The position numbers and the translations under genes are program-made. DNA of 64,000 bases, from positions 7,821,976 to 7,885,975 of the forward strand of contig CM072889.1 in NCBI GenBank assembly GCA_037013685.1, in the 5' to 3' direction. Under the pieces are notes generated by a model that did no database searches, was not told the DNA's origin, and saw only the letters and a program-made list of their open reading frames with translations. Shown here piece after piece: positions 11,501-23,890 of this stretch; position 1 is the first letter of the stretch, and each line of letters begins with the position of its first letter. This stretch comes from Acridotheres tristis (taxonomy: Eukaryota > Chordata > Aves > Passeriformes > Sturnidae).

Positions 11501-14500
11501 GGTTTAAGACTAAAGAAGGCAGTTCTGTCTTCTGTTCCCTGCAATCTCTGCTGCGTTAGCACAGTGGTGGCTAAGTAGTTGAAAGCTGATCTTTATAAAA
11601 TGTCTCTCCAAGCATTAGCTTTCAACCACGCAAGCCTGATTTTTCATGCAGAGGAGGTTGGGAGTGGCACAAGTGCCTTTCCAAGGGTGAGATTTGCTTG
11701 AACTGGTCATGAAACTGCACCCTGAGGGCTGCTGAATCGGGTTGCTTGTAAAAGTCAAGAGCATTTTGATGTACAAGATATTTATGTTCCCTCTTGAAGG
11801 GTTATAATGAGGATAGAGTGATAGCATCAGGGAAATGGGGTCACAGAGTGGAGCCCTGGGAAAGCGCATGCCTGGCTCCTCTGGTGCTTTCCTGGGGATG
11901 TGTTTTGGTTACTGACTGCTAAACATAGCAAAGCTGGAGCTGCATTATCATTCTACTGAATGTCAAAAAGTTTGTTGTGTCTTTTTGGAAAGCACATCAC
12001 TGTAGCCTTAACCAGATGTCATACAGAGGCTGTTGAAAAGCACAGCTCTGTTACCATTACAGTACTTTTGTTTAATTTTACCTTCAGGAGGAAGTATTTG
12101 TTGGAATTAAGTTTTAGTTCCCAAAGATGGAGACGTTTCTACCTGGAATGGTATCTATGAGTACAGGTAACTTTTTTAGAGGATAGAATAATGTTTTCTG
12201 GTAAGGTTATATATTTGGTTTGTGTGTTCTCTGCAGTCTTCACCATCATATAATTGAGGGAGGGGTTTCAGATGGTTTTAACAATTACTTAGGAGGTGAT
12301 GAACAGTCTTTGACAGTTTTGAAGACTCTTTAGATGATGCTTTGGTATGAGGCCCATGAGGATGATAATGCTGTACTGCCACTGGAGAGATCCAATGAGG
12401 CCTTTATGCCTGAAAAAACACTCCCCAAATTAGCCCACCTACCAGACAGGGGCTCCACTTTGAAGGCATTGTTGGGGAACCCATTAAAAATGCTGGAGAG
12501 CACCCCAAACAAGTGATTTCTTGGAAACTGGACCCTTTTCAGGCATTTCAGTTTGTATATGCTGAGCCTCTTGTCAGAAGTTTAATAGTGTTTATCTCAA
12601 GTTCATCTGGCCATGGGTGTTGGGGGTTTTTTGAGGAATTTAGTTTTAAATAGCATTTCCCCTGTCTAGATCATTATCATTGTTAGAAGGGATCTCACTC
12701 TGCATGTGAGTTACTGCTGGCTCTCATAGGCATGGCTGTTTTTACACAAGTCAGGATTTTTTCCTAGAAGGTGGAAAGGTAGGCATTGCTCCCACTGGCA
12801 CATTATGGGGCACGATTCTGCAGCCTGGCTTCGTCTTACTCGCTTATCTGTATTTCTCATTGGGCTCTATCAGAGGGTATTTCTGCAGTTCTGACAATTT
12901 GACATCCTCTATGCCAGGCTAAAGCTGTTAATTTTATTTTGGGATAGTTTTGTTTGGTTGGTTTTTGGGAGGAGATCTGGGGTAGGTTTGATCTTTTTGG
13001 GCTGGACACTGGGGTTAAGGCTTCTTCCTAAAGGTGCTAGCCAAGGAAACTGAGCCTTGTTAGAAATAACACAGGTACTATTTGCAATCTTACTTCTGAT
13101 GAGGGATAACTGCTGGAACACAAAAGCTGTGATTGAATTTTTCAGTTGTGCAGCAGCACTTTGTTGAACAGGGATTAACCTAAGCATGAGCTTAGTTTCA
13201 CTACAGCACTTGCTGAATAAGGGTCTAAGTTAATATCATCAAGTAATAGCTGGTGCCAGAACTGCCTTCAGCTATGTAGGAAATTCAAGGCTATATTTTT
13301 CAAACACACAAGCCCATTGCACTGCAATGCCTAGAGGAAAAATTCACTTTGCATTACCAAAGCTGAAATTTGGTGGTCGCAATGGATCTGCTTTGCAGTA
13401 ACAATGCACTGGGTGGCAGTGCAGTTGGAACAGAAGCTACCATTGGTCTTTGGAAACAGCTTTTGTATGAAAGAAAAAAAAAAAGCTAATAAGACATTAT
13501 TCTGTGAAATGGCTCCAGACAAAGCATTGAGCACACAGCAGTCTATAGGAGAAGAAAAATGTGCATTAAGTCTTCTTTATCTATTGCATGAGTAAGCAAA
13601 ACTTATGTAAATATGCCTTCTTATAAATGGCATTTATCTTATTCTTATAGAGGAAGCAATGGTAATGTCTCTTTCAGATGTAGGTATGGAGTATAGATAA
13701 CTAGCATTACATGTCCATTATTCCTGTGGATCACGGAAGAAAAGAAACCAACTAAAAGCAACTCCCTATGACCGTTACTTGGAAACTTTAACAAAGTCCC
13801 AAACCTTCTATTCCAGGATGATAATGCTATCAAGTCTGTATTTGAAAGACAGCTATGAGAGTGTGAATAACCTGTCAGTTTAAGATTACCTTTTTTTTTT
13901 TTTTCCTGATGCGTTCTGCATGTGCTTCAGGAGGGAGAAGGTTAAGATGCTTTTCTAGTATAGTTGCAGTTTTCTTGAAACGTATCTGAACTGGCCAGTG
14001 AGAAAAGCGTCTCAGATTGAGTTGGTTCAAATTCAGAAAAGTGCTGTAACAGCCTGCCAGCATGAGTCGTGTATTTTGGGAGTGTTTGTGCTTCACAGGC
14101 TGCTCCCCAATGTAACACACTTCTCTTCTGGACAACTTTCAGCCTTGTCAGCAATCAGTCCATCTGCTTTAAGGATAAATATATATATATTAATAATGAG
14201 AGGGATACTAACAGATTGACATTTCATGGGATTTTAGGTATGAACCTCTGTCTGCTGAAGTCAGAGGCAGCTTTGCCATTAACAAGTGTGTTTTGTCACA
14301 GCATAGTCTAACAGTGCAATTGCCTTTATAAACTAGAGTTATCTAAAGGTATTCCGTAAATGTCAAACAATGTTTGACTGGGGTCCCTTGTGCATTATTT
14401 TGTGAGTTGCTAGGGTTTGGAAACTAGATTTTAGAAATCTATCCATTTGTGGAATACTTTAGAAATTCACCTAAAGATAAATGAGTAACAGACTCAATAT

Positions 14501-16045
14501 TCCTAGGTTTCCAGTGTCCAGATTTTGAGAGCTGCAGTCTTTTAAAGGGCTGGCATCTCCAAAGAAAAGAGGATTTTTTTTGTTGTGATGAAACATTGAG
14601 TTTTGGAGATGGTTTTGTATTTGGACCATCCTTTCAACCGCTGACGTACCCCTATACTACAACCCAGGGAAAACCATGAGGTCTTTGACGTTGTACCAAA
14701 AATCCTTGGTGCGGTAGAGCTCTGATGCCACAGAGCCTGGCATCAGACTTGTGGATTTTATCCCAGCTGTCTCCTTCCTGGTGTGTTTGCCTGATGCTTC
14801 AACTCTGCAAGTTGACTCAGAGGATCCTGGAGTTCCAGCTCTGGGGTGCAGGAGACCAGAGAGGATGCTCTTGGCTCCAGTGCCCTAACTAGCTTATCCT
14901 TTGTCTAGGATAGTGCAAGTTATTCATTCCAAGCAAATACTTACTAAGTAAACAGCAGGGGAGAGTTAGTATACAATTTCTTGGCATTACGCCAGTAAAG
15001 ATTTATTCTGTTGTCTGTTTATTCTGTTTTAGAAGTTTAATTAGCATGAGCTTTGCAATATGTGCTGGAAAGTAAATAACAGGTGCATTTATTTGGCAGA
15101 AGAGTAATGCTTCTTCAGAGAAAGATATGAAAGCTTTTCCTAGTGCATGCAACTCTGCTCACTGGTACCATGCAGGCCATTCCTCAGTGCACACACTTCT
15201 TAAATCCCCTGTATATCAGGCTTAGAGGAGACTAAAGTGCTGTACAGCCCTCACAATGAGCCTTTGCACACCATGCAAACAAGCAGTGCAACGTGAGACT
15301 GAAGGAGATGATCAACTCCATTGGATTGGCTGTTGTGCAGAGCTGTTTATGGAAAACATATCAGATGCACAGGCTGATGCTACTTTGCAAGTTTTATCAT
15401 CTTAGTGATCAAAAATATCCAATGTGAGCAGAATCCCCACAACTGAGCTGTTTTCATTTGGAAGGATTTTTGGGTGAGAACTTGGCTGTCCACTGAATTA
15501 TATACATCCTATATTATATACATCCTAGCCAGCAGCATTTTACAATAGAGTCCTGATATAACCTTTAGCAGAGAACCACAGACGGCAGCCATGTGGGAAG
15601 TTTACTGTGTTTTTGATGCTGTGTGCCCTGTAATTGCCCCCATAACCAATGTGCCGTATCCTATAAGTGATACATCATTCTCTGATGTCTCATCCATTGT
15701 CTGGTTCTGGGGCCTTGCAGATTATTTACATGTGAGGTTTCAATTGGTTATCCCAAAGTACAGGCTGATCAGTGGTGAAAAGTCATTGCCAGCAATGGGA
15801 GCTCCAGTTAGAGGTAAGAAATCACACCTTACTGGAGCTGTCAGCCTTGTGAACTTTTAGCTATCTGACCAAGGAACCTTCATTATGCTCCCTGGAACTG
15901 CCTGCATGCTTAGGGCCAGTTATAGGTGCACATGTCTTCAGGACTTGGGCTCAGCTGGAAAGGAGAAAAGTCCTGTCCTGGGAGAGGTCTCTCCAACATG
16001 ATCATATCCTAGGCTCACAGATGAGGTCTCTTCTTACTAGACTGC
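11501..16045. other. Intergenic or intronic stretch, no gene recognised
   Basis: This is AT-rich sequence with chance frames of at most about 90 codons. Low-complexity items are an A run near 13480, a T run of about 15 near 13890-13905 and a short (TA)n at about 14179-14192. No splice-bounded exon or known repeat family stood out. Confidence 0.4.
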
Positions 16046-16050
16046 ATCCC
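16046..16050. repeat. Target-site duplication ATCCC, left copy
   Basis: ATCCC directly precedes the LTR start at 16051 and is repeated at 16767-16771 directly after its end. Confidence 0.9.
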
Positions 16051-16766
16051 TGTCTTGGTTTGAAAGACAGGAGTTTGTTAAGAAAGGCAGGAACCTCTCT
16101 TGAAAGAGGACATTGTAAACCCCCTCCCTCCAAATTATTATAATTTGAAATTAAAGAGCAAAGATATGGGAATAGGAATAACAATTCTTTACTAGGAAAA
16201 ATGAAAATAAAAACACAGTAATAGAAAAAAAACCCCAAAACACTGATGGAGTCAGAATACAGCCTGACACCCTGTCAGTCAGGACGCTGGTAGCAGTCCC
16301 ATTAAATGGTGGCTGCAGTACTCCTGGAGTGACAGATGTGGTTCTGTTGAAGCAGTGGTCCTGTAGAAGGGTGTACTTTTCTTCCAAAGATCCAGTGATG
16401 ATGTGGAAAGGTCTGTTTTTCCTCTGGAATCCAGTGGAAAAAGGCTGCTCTGATGTTCCTAATATCAGATTTTATCTAGGTAGGAAATGCTTGGCTCCTC
16501 CCCCTGGGTGGAGCATCTCACAATGGGCTGATGTAATTTTATCAGTCATGCAGTGGGACTCAATGGCCCACTAACAGAAGATATCACCCCTGGAGGAAGG
16601 ATGGGTTGTAGAAAAGATAAAGAACAATGCCCCACGTGGTTTTAACAGATGGTCCATTAACAGAAGATATCCCTCTCCATAGATAAGGATCACTGCCCCA
16701 CCTGGTTTTAACAGATGGTGACAGAATACGCACTTTTGGTTACATCCTGCTTTGCAAGCCAAGACA
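16051..16766 (-). mobile_element. Solo LTR, 716 bp, 8-bp terminal inverted repeat and 5-bp TSD
   Basis: On the plus strand it runs from TGTCTTGG (16051-16058) to CCAAGACA (16759-16766), an exact 8-bp terminal inverted repeat flanked by ATCCC on both sides. No internal retroviral genes are present, so this is a solo LTR left by recombination. Minus orientation is inferred because its left end, read in reverse, matches the U5 end of the ERVL 3' LTR at 2785. The 5-bp duplication suits ERVL-type integrases. It contains an internal tandem duplication at 16568-16718. The family resembles a common passerine LTR. Confidence 0.92.
16568..16718 (-). repeat. Tandem duplication inside the LTR
   Basis: Two diverged copies, about 16568-16650 and 16651-16718, each begin with a TAACAGAAGATAT block and end with a TGCCCCAC.TGGTTTTAACAG block. 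Near the 5' (U3) end of the LTR such a duplication could be a repeated enhancer; that role is inference. Confidence 0.75.
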
Positions 16767-16771
16767 ATCCC
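16767..16771. repeat. Target-site duplication ATCCC, right copy
   Basis: Exact match to 16046-16050, on the other side of the solo LTR. Confidence 0.9.
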
Positions 16772-18263
16772 CCAGTCTCCTGGAGATGTTCTCATGCTTC
16801 CCCTGGTCCTTTTGATGTAACATCTCATACCTGGGTTAATGATGTCTTTGAACTCCCATTTTTCCAAGACAACTTTCATCATTTCATAAGCAGCTAAAAT
16901 ATGCATAGGCACTAACTTCACTATTAACATAACATTTATGATAGCCTTGACAACAAGGAACACATTTCTTGTTCATGGTCAGCCCTGTTTGGCTGAACTG
17001 AATGCAACAGTCAAACTTCTCTTACTTTTCTCAATACTTCTGTTAGTGTGTAACTGACCTTTCCCCTTCCTTCATTCCTATTCCTCTTCCCGTTTTGTTC
17101 TTCAAATATCATTTAAATTATCTTCGATGCAAGTTAAATTCTATAGAAACACTATTGATTGATCTTTTGTTCAGATTTGTGCACTCTGTTATTCTAAGGC
17201 ATCAGATTGATAAAGACGTTTCTAAAACCCTTGAGGCAATGACTATTTTTCCGGGTTGACATTGTGGAAGAGTAGAGTAGTATATTTTTCCAAGGTTGTG
17301 CAATAATAGGCACAGTGTTTGTTAATTGTCCCTCATCTCCCCATACATCTTTATTGCTCTGCCACTGTGACTAGGTTTGGCTAGGTTTGACTGGATGGTT
17401 TGTTTGTAGCCATCCCCTGCACTTTGATAGATAAATTGCAGTGGGTGATAGTTTTTTCCTCTGGATCTCTTTAAAACTCTTCTTTCACCTGCCTCCGATT
17501 TTGTTCTGTCTGTTGAAATTTCATGTATTCTGGGGGGCTGGTAGTCCAGATGTTTTCATGGCAATGGTGTCTTTATCATCAGGATTTCATAATTAGGCAA
17601 TTTTTTTTTTTACAATACAGTAATTCTGAGATTTTTGTGTAATAAGCAGTGAGATACTATAATTTGCTGGAAATGCCTTTTTTGTGTAAGTATGGATTAA
17701 AACAGATTTTAATTTTACAGTTTCAGAGATCTAAATTAGACATTGTAGGAAAGAAAAATTACTTCTTATGTCTCTTAGAACATTTACATTTGTGTTGTGC
17801 TTATGTGAGCCAGATTAAAATATTTCATCTGTTTTTAATCTTAGGTAAAGTTAAAACTGCTGGCAGAAGAGATGGTGGGAAAATGGATTGTGGTGATGCA
17901 AGAAAATGTAGCTAGAATTTTTAAGATACTGCAGTGCCCTGTCCCCTCCTGTTCTGCAATGTGAAGTCCAAGTGTCAATAGAAATAAAATCATAGTCAGT
18001 TTGAGCCTGCTGGAAGATGGAATAACTTCAAGACACTTGGTTCTAATTATTTCAACCACTTCTTTTGGAATATTCAACCAAAAGTAGTTTCATTTCTACC
18101 TCTTACTATTTTGTGGATGTTTGTTTCAGCTGAGAGATACAGTGGAAGCAATTGCCTGCAAAAATGGGCATATTTTGATAAAGAATCATTTCCCATGATT
18201 TCCCTAAAGAGCCTCCCTTTGTAATGTCTCTCACTCTGTCTTACCACTCTTATTTCTTTTCCC
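16772..18263. other. Intergenic or intronic stretch, no gene recognised
   Basis: AT-rich, with T runs near 17600 and no supported exon or repeat family. Confidence 0.4.
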
Positions 18264-18513
18264 TGATGTGTGTCACAGCACCGCTAGTCTGTAGCTGAGC
18301 AAATAATTTAGCCATAAATAAGAAACCCAATTTGGCTAGCCTAGTTCGATAAACAGGTCCGTGGGTGAACAAGGATAGGTTGGATTCAAACCTACACAGG
18401 GACCCTCAGCCAATCTCATTCAGCCCTAAACGCAGATGTATCATTGGCCAGGGATCTGGGCTGTGTTAAGACCTCTACCAATCACATGTGTAAGCCCGGC
18501 AGATTCAAACCCC

Positions 18514-18525
18514 CTATAAAAGGGG
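18514..18525 (+). promoter_or_regulatory. TATA box of the LTR promoter
   Basis: CTATAAAAGGGG is a near-ideal TATA element with a GC-rich 3' flank. It lies 18 bases before an AATAAA. Confidence 0.65.
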
Positions 18526-18532
18526 CAGCCAT

Positions 18533-18538
18533 AATAAA
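18533..18538 (+). promoter_or_regulatory. AATAAA polyadenylation signal
   Basis: It lies so close to the TATA box that the transcript start (about 25-30 bases after TATA) would fall just after it. The signal would then sit in U3 and work only at the 3' LTR. Confidence 0.5.
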
Positions 18539-20567
18539 CTCAGTGCTGTTTGTTGAGGATGCTCAGTGAATTCGTGTCATCTCTGTCTCCAACCAACGAC
18601 CCCATCATAATATGAGCAGTAAAATATTAATTCTTTCAAATGTTAAGCCTGAGTTTAGTCTTAGTTTATGTTTTACTTCTTAATGGCAAGTGTTAAACAC
18701 TGATTTCTAAGGATGTTCACAGTGGCAGAGTTGCAAAGAACACTGGATGAGTATGATTTCTGTTCCTGTGGTTTTTTTCTTTGTAGTAGAAAACTGTCTG
18801 GAAACTTTATTCCTAGTCCATCTCCATTTGTATTTTGATGGGAAAACTCCTGATGGCTTAAGGCAAACAAAATGCATTGAAGATGTAGATGTTTTGCTGA
18901 ACTTAAGCAACTGTTAAGCTTGACTCTTAAGCTTAACTGTTTCTTAAGCAAGGACTGTCTGAGGATGCCAGAGATTTCTTCTCTTTGGGCTAGCGACACT
19001 CTGTCCAGGTGCATTTCAACCAGTGATGCCACTCCTGTCACTAAAAAAGAAAGAAGATAAACTATGTGTAAGTTGCAAGGGGAAAATCCTTAGTGGCCCA
19101 TGAGTCGTCCTGGAGAAAAGAGAGGCGGTACATCATTGAGAACATATCTTTTCCTGCCATATTTAGCAGTTCCCCAAAATCTTTTATTAACACCATCAGA
19201 GGTAAAAAAGTATATGAGCATGGGGTCAGCTTTGCTGATTGAAGGTAAGACTGATGGGGGAGAAATCTGGGACAGCAAAGAGTGGAAGGAGAATACAGAT
19301 TCCATTCCAGAGGTGGTGGGCATTGATGGCTGCTGCCCTGTTGAAGGAAGAACAGGTATAGAGAACAGTTTTGGCTAGTCACAGGGGTCCTTATGTCTTT
19401 TCTGCCTTTTAAAACTAAGCTGTGTGCTCTCTGAATACCACATCAGTCAGACTGAGGGAGTTGGAATGAAAACAGCTAAAGGAGCACTGCAGAGGTAAAA
19501 CAAGGGGTCCTTCATGAAGGGTTCCCTTGGACAGTTTCTTTGCCAGTGGCTCTGAAGCTGATGGTGGCACTAGTGCTGTAGACGAAATTTAAGGTTGCTC
19601 CATATGTCAGCATGAGGGACTCCAAGGTCCAAACTCTGCTCCACGAAACATCTGTGTTCATATGGTGGCTGTGAATGACTTGAGGTTAGAAACCACTCAC
19701 TGTGCGTCTTCCTGTCTAAACAAAACAGATCTCTTTGGTCAGCATGAAGTAAATCATGACCACGTCTTGTCTAACTCTTTCCAGATGGATCCACTATTTG
19801 CCTCTAAGAAGTTAAGTAAGAAGTGATGTCGCAGTTTGAGCTAGGGGTGGCTTTCATGTTCTGTGGTGCCCAAAAAGTAGGTTACTGGGTCAGGAACAGC
19901 AAGTTCTGACTGTTTGACAGCTTGGCCCTTTTTTTCCCCTGTGATGTTTATACTGCTGTGACCTGCCTCTCTGAAATGAATCTAAAATGAACAGGAGCAG
20001 TGCTTTAGACCAGTGAGATGGGTTTGATTGAATTTGTCCTTCTGTACCTCTATCCAATTATCAGTCTGCAGGATGCTTGTTGTATGGGGGATCCGTTTTT
20101 GAAAAGAAAAGTAAAGCTAATTGGAATCCAGTGGCTAGAAAAAAGACAGTCATTTAAAAATGATTAGCTTGAAAACAAAAACTTTCTAAACTCACTGAAG
20201 AGATGTGAGCTTCAGTACTAGGAGGATTCACTCCCAGATCCAGGATTGTGTTAGACAGGGGACATCTTGGGACATCTGAAAATTTGAATCTAGCTCACAA
20301 CAGTGAATCTTGGGATAACTGAGTTTTGATTCCGGTTGTGATCAGTTTGAAATACCTCTGGCTGTTTGCACTGTCTTGTCCAAAACTGTCCCTCACCTCC
20401 CCATGTTCTGTCCTTTTAAGCCTTCACAAAGCCAGAGCTCAAGTACTGCTGCAGGGCATGGGGATGGAGGGCAGCTGCAGGACTGAGTCCCTGCAAGGTA
20501 GTGGAGCGCCAGGCTGAGGGTGGGAAACCTGACAGAGAATTGCAGCCTCCTTCCCAGACAGAGCACG

Positions 20568-20653
20568 GGGCAGGAGGATAATGGTTGGACTCAGTGATCT
20601 TAAAGGTCTGGAGCAGAATCCTAAACACTGCTATAATTTTGTAGTTCTATGAC
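20568..20653 (+). mobile_element. CR1 LINE 3' fragment (degraded)
   Basis: It contains the phrase typical of CR1 3' ends: a GGTTGGACT...GTGATCTTAAAGGTCT block, then a degraded ATTTTGTAGTTCTATGA tail. The middle has diverged or gained sequence, so edges are approximate. Confidence 0.6.
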
Positions 20654-22629
20654 TGCAGAGGTGAAGCTGACTCAGGCTGCATGTGGGTGTGTACCTGTCC
20701 CAAGCATTGGACCCCACAGCCCCTCCTGTGCTGGGTGATGGCAGCCTGGAGCAGATCACTCATCCCACTGCTGCCATAGGCTCCATCACTCCATGAGTGG
20801 AGCATGAAGGCAGCAACAGTGGTTCCTTCTTTTGCAAGACTGGTCTTGGTCACATCCAGCTGCCATTAACAGCAGCTGCACACATCTGCACTGCCCTAGC
20901 CTTGCAGCTGGACATAAAATGTTATATTCAAAGGGAAATTCCTTTGGATTGGAGGCAAGTTTTCCTCTTGCTCCGTGCCTTTGTGCCCAGATTTCTAGAG
21001 CATGATACTGAAGCTCTCCTCCCCCTGATTAGGTGCAGAGTGGGATACACAAGGAATAGATGGCCTGGCTTCAAATATTTGAATAATCTCACCAGTGAAA
21101 ATATTACTCAAAGCAAAGCCTCAATATGTGTTCAGTGGCTCACTGCCAGAGCTGACTTAAGAGGAAACTATGTGGGCCATTCAGTGAAGTGATTCATCAA
21201 GCTTTCAGTGCTTCCAAAAACTCACCTAGAAGAAATCTAAGTTAAAAAAAAAAAAAAAAAGCAGGCTTCAAAGAGAGATGGAACCTCACAAAATCTCTGT
21301 CTTAAATCACAGAGAGCTTTCTGCTGCCAGACCAGATGTAGCAGGGCAGAAAAAGAACAGCATCGATTAATGCTCATTGTTGAGTTAAAATGGCATCTAA
21401 TTACTACGCATTAGCAGCACTCCCAGAAAATGGTCTCTGCAGCTTGCAAAAGTCACCCTCAGCATTTTGATTTGCACATACCTCTTTGTGCTTCTTGTCC
21501 ACGACTTGAAATATCTACAGCTGGAGGAAAACAGTGCTGCTCAAAGACAGGCAAGGTGGGTAAGGCAGCTAATAAGCACACAGATCTCTGTATTTTAAAG
21601 CAAAGATCAGCTCATCTCCTTACTTTTTAATGAAATGCAGTCAGACTGCAGTATCTCATAGAAGATGTTATTTACGAGACTATCAACCTCTCAGAGCTGC
21701 AAAGCTTCCCCACTGGTGATGGCTCAGCAGGGCCCTGATTATCACTGCTGACTTACAGTTCCCTCTCTGCTGGCAATCAGTACAGCCGCTACCAGAGAAT
21801 ATATGTTAAGCCTCACCCCAAAGACCCCAGTCCTGTGAGGTGCCAAGCATTTGGTGTGGGAAGCAGCATTACAAGAGGCAGGAAAAAGAGGAATATCTCA
21901 CCCCTTGCATGCCCCCTCTTAGAAGGCTGTATCAAATGTTTAGCTGATAAAAGTAGACATGGCTCTGTTTCCTTCAGCAGAGCTGTGCTGATATACGCTG
22001 GAGAATATGGCCAGGGGTCTGTTTAGAAGCTGAAGGTTTAAGGAGAGGCATGCATTTAAGATGCAAATTAAGTCCTTGCTGGCCTTGTTTGTTAGGGGAT
22101 TGTGTTGATATTAAATTGTCTTGGAAGTTGACCTGTATGAAAATCCACAACTTTCTTTTGTGTGCTATCCCTGGTGGTTTTGCAGGCACTGCACAGCTCC
22201 ATCTTGCCTTTCACTTCCTGGTGAGGAAGGAAAGGAAGTGATGGTCTCTTGGTTAGAGAGAGCTGCCACATCACATGTGCTCACTTTTGCTTCTGCCCTT
22301 GCACCACTTTGGGGTGTGATCTTATGCAAAGCCTGTAGCTGTGCCTGGCCTTGAGTTCTCTCTCTGGAAAACAATGATGACAGCACTATCTGAATGCTTT
22401 TACATTTCCTATTTTTGGGGGTGTAAAGTGAAAAAAAAGACTAGAAATCTGTTCTTCATTCTCTGTTATTTGCTGCACAAATAGCTTTCTAGCCCAACTT
22501 TGTCACTTCAACAGATATAGCATTAAAGCAAAAATAAAGCCTTATATTGGGCTTCTGCTTTGGAACTCACAAACCATTATTACAGCAATGGAATGCCCTA
22601 CTAATACTCTGCTTCCAGTCAAAGAGCCG

Positions 22630-22688
22630 ATGGAACTAGATGATCATTAAGGTTCCTTCCAACCCAAACTGTTCTGTGGTTCCATAAT
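22630..22688 (+). mobile_element. CR1 LINE 3' fragment
   Basis: A TGGAACTAGATGATCATTAAGG block is followed by a CCTTCCAACCC block and a TTCTGTGGTTCCATAA tail, the standard end of avian CR1 with imperfect octamer repeats. Confidence 0.78.
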
Positions 22689-23885
22689 ACTCTCCATGTA
22701 TGGGATTCTGTTCTATTAATCTATAGTTACACTTAATAAGATGCAACAGTTGCTCAGAGGACTGATAATAGGATTCAGAGTCCTTTATCTCTGTGTCATG
22801 TGTTGAAATCCAGACCAGACCATTAGCAATTAAAAGGTCTCACCATCTGATATCTGATATCTGCCCAGTGACCTGTACAAAAGGAGCCTCATCTCATCAG
22901 CATAAACTCTTCAGGTTTTAGATTGTTGGCCATTTTTTTTCTTTTCTTTTTTCCTTTGGAAGGGAAGAAAGTGTCTTTTTCAATCCCATCCCTGCCTTCT
23001 TTAGCACCATGAGCAGCTGTTTGTAGGCAGGCAAGCAGCCAGGCAGACATGGGGCTGTGATGTTTTCCCTCCCTAAAGATGGTTTTCCAAATCAAAACTG
23101 AAGTATATTAGACCAAAACCTTTGGGAGATCAGCCAGCACTGGCTCTACTCATACGGAGTTTATTTTAATAGACAAATACACAGTTGCTTTGTCTTGATA
23201 TCTCAATACAGAAGCTATTTAGGCATATAAAAATAATAGCTCATAAAGTAATATTCATGGGCTTCCTCTTTTTCTGTCTATATGAAAAATACCCCAAATA
23301 TTTATTTTCAAGAGTATTTTAAAAATGGAAAAGAAAGATGAAAACCTTTACTTATTGCTGCATTTTCATTCAGAGACAGACATGCTTGTATTCCATTAAT
23401 TTATGGTGAGACTTCATATTATATATTTATATCTTTCCCATTTATTTATACCTGCTAAGATTTTTTTTCCATCTGAAAACTGAGGGCAAGTGTGAAAGAT
23501 TCCATAGTTACCATTCATTGTAACAAGTGTTGTGGGAAAGGAGGTATTTTCTTTTTCTGTCCTCAAAACAAGGCCGTGTTCATACACACATGTTTGTGTT
23601 TGAGAGAGTTTTATAGCAGGAAAGACCCTTGTTACAATGGGTAGCCAAGCACAAAATTCAAATTCTTTCTGAGCTGAACTCAGGTCTGTGACTTGCAGCT
23701 GGGATTTGAGCAGTCCCCTCTAAGTGTTGAGAGCTGGGGCTTCTCAGGGGCTGGGCAGCCCCATCTTGGTGCTCATGTGTGACCAAGTGAAACTGGTTGG
23801 TTCCTCTGCCACTCTTCATCCTGCTGGGAGCACCAAGGAGGATTCATGGTTGCCCTTCCCAGTAGGACTCAGAGCCCAGCACTGA

Positions 23886-23890
23886 CCTCC
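23886..23890. repeat. Target-site duplication CCTCC, left copy
   Basis: Direct repeat of 25272-25276, immediately outside the LTR. The base before is A, as is the last LTR base, so a 6-bp duplication ACCTCC is also possible. Confidence 0.85.

Larger units (their letters stand above)
18264..18607 (+). mobile_element. Probable solo LTR with TATA box and poly(A) signal (boundaries approximate)
   Basis: A compact promoter-like block has CCAAT-type motifs near 18412 and 18478, a strong TATA box (CTATAAAAGGGG, 18514-18525) and AATAAA at 18533-18538, followed by about 70 bases of U5-like sequence. The proposed edges TGATG (18264) and CATCA (18607) form a 5-bp inverted repeat, but the flanks show no target duplication, and a start at TGTAG (18290) is an alternative. 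The combination of TATA and AATAAA within a few hundred bases is typical of retroviral LTRs. I cannot assign the family, though an ERVK-like origin is possible. Confidence 0.65.
18608..23885. other. Intergenic or intronic stretch with two CR1 tails
   Basis: No gene was recognised. Two CR1 3' fragments are listed separately (about 20568-20653 and 22630-22688). An A run of 17 lies at 21244-21260. The longest open frame (20797-21192, +, 131 codons) has no recognisable domain and no splice support. Confidence 0.4.
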
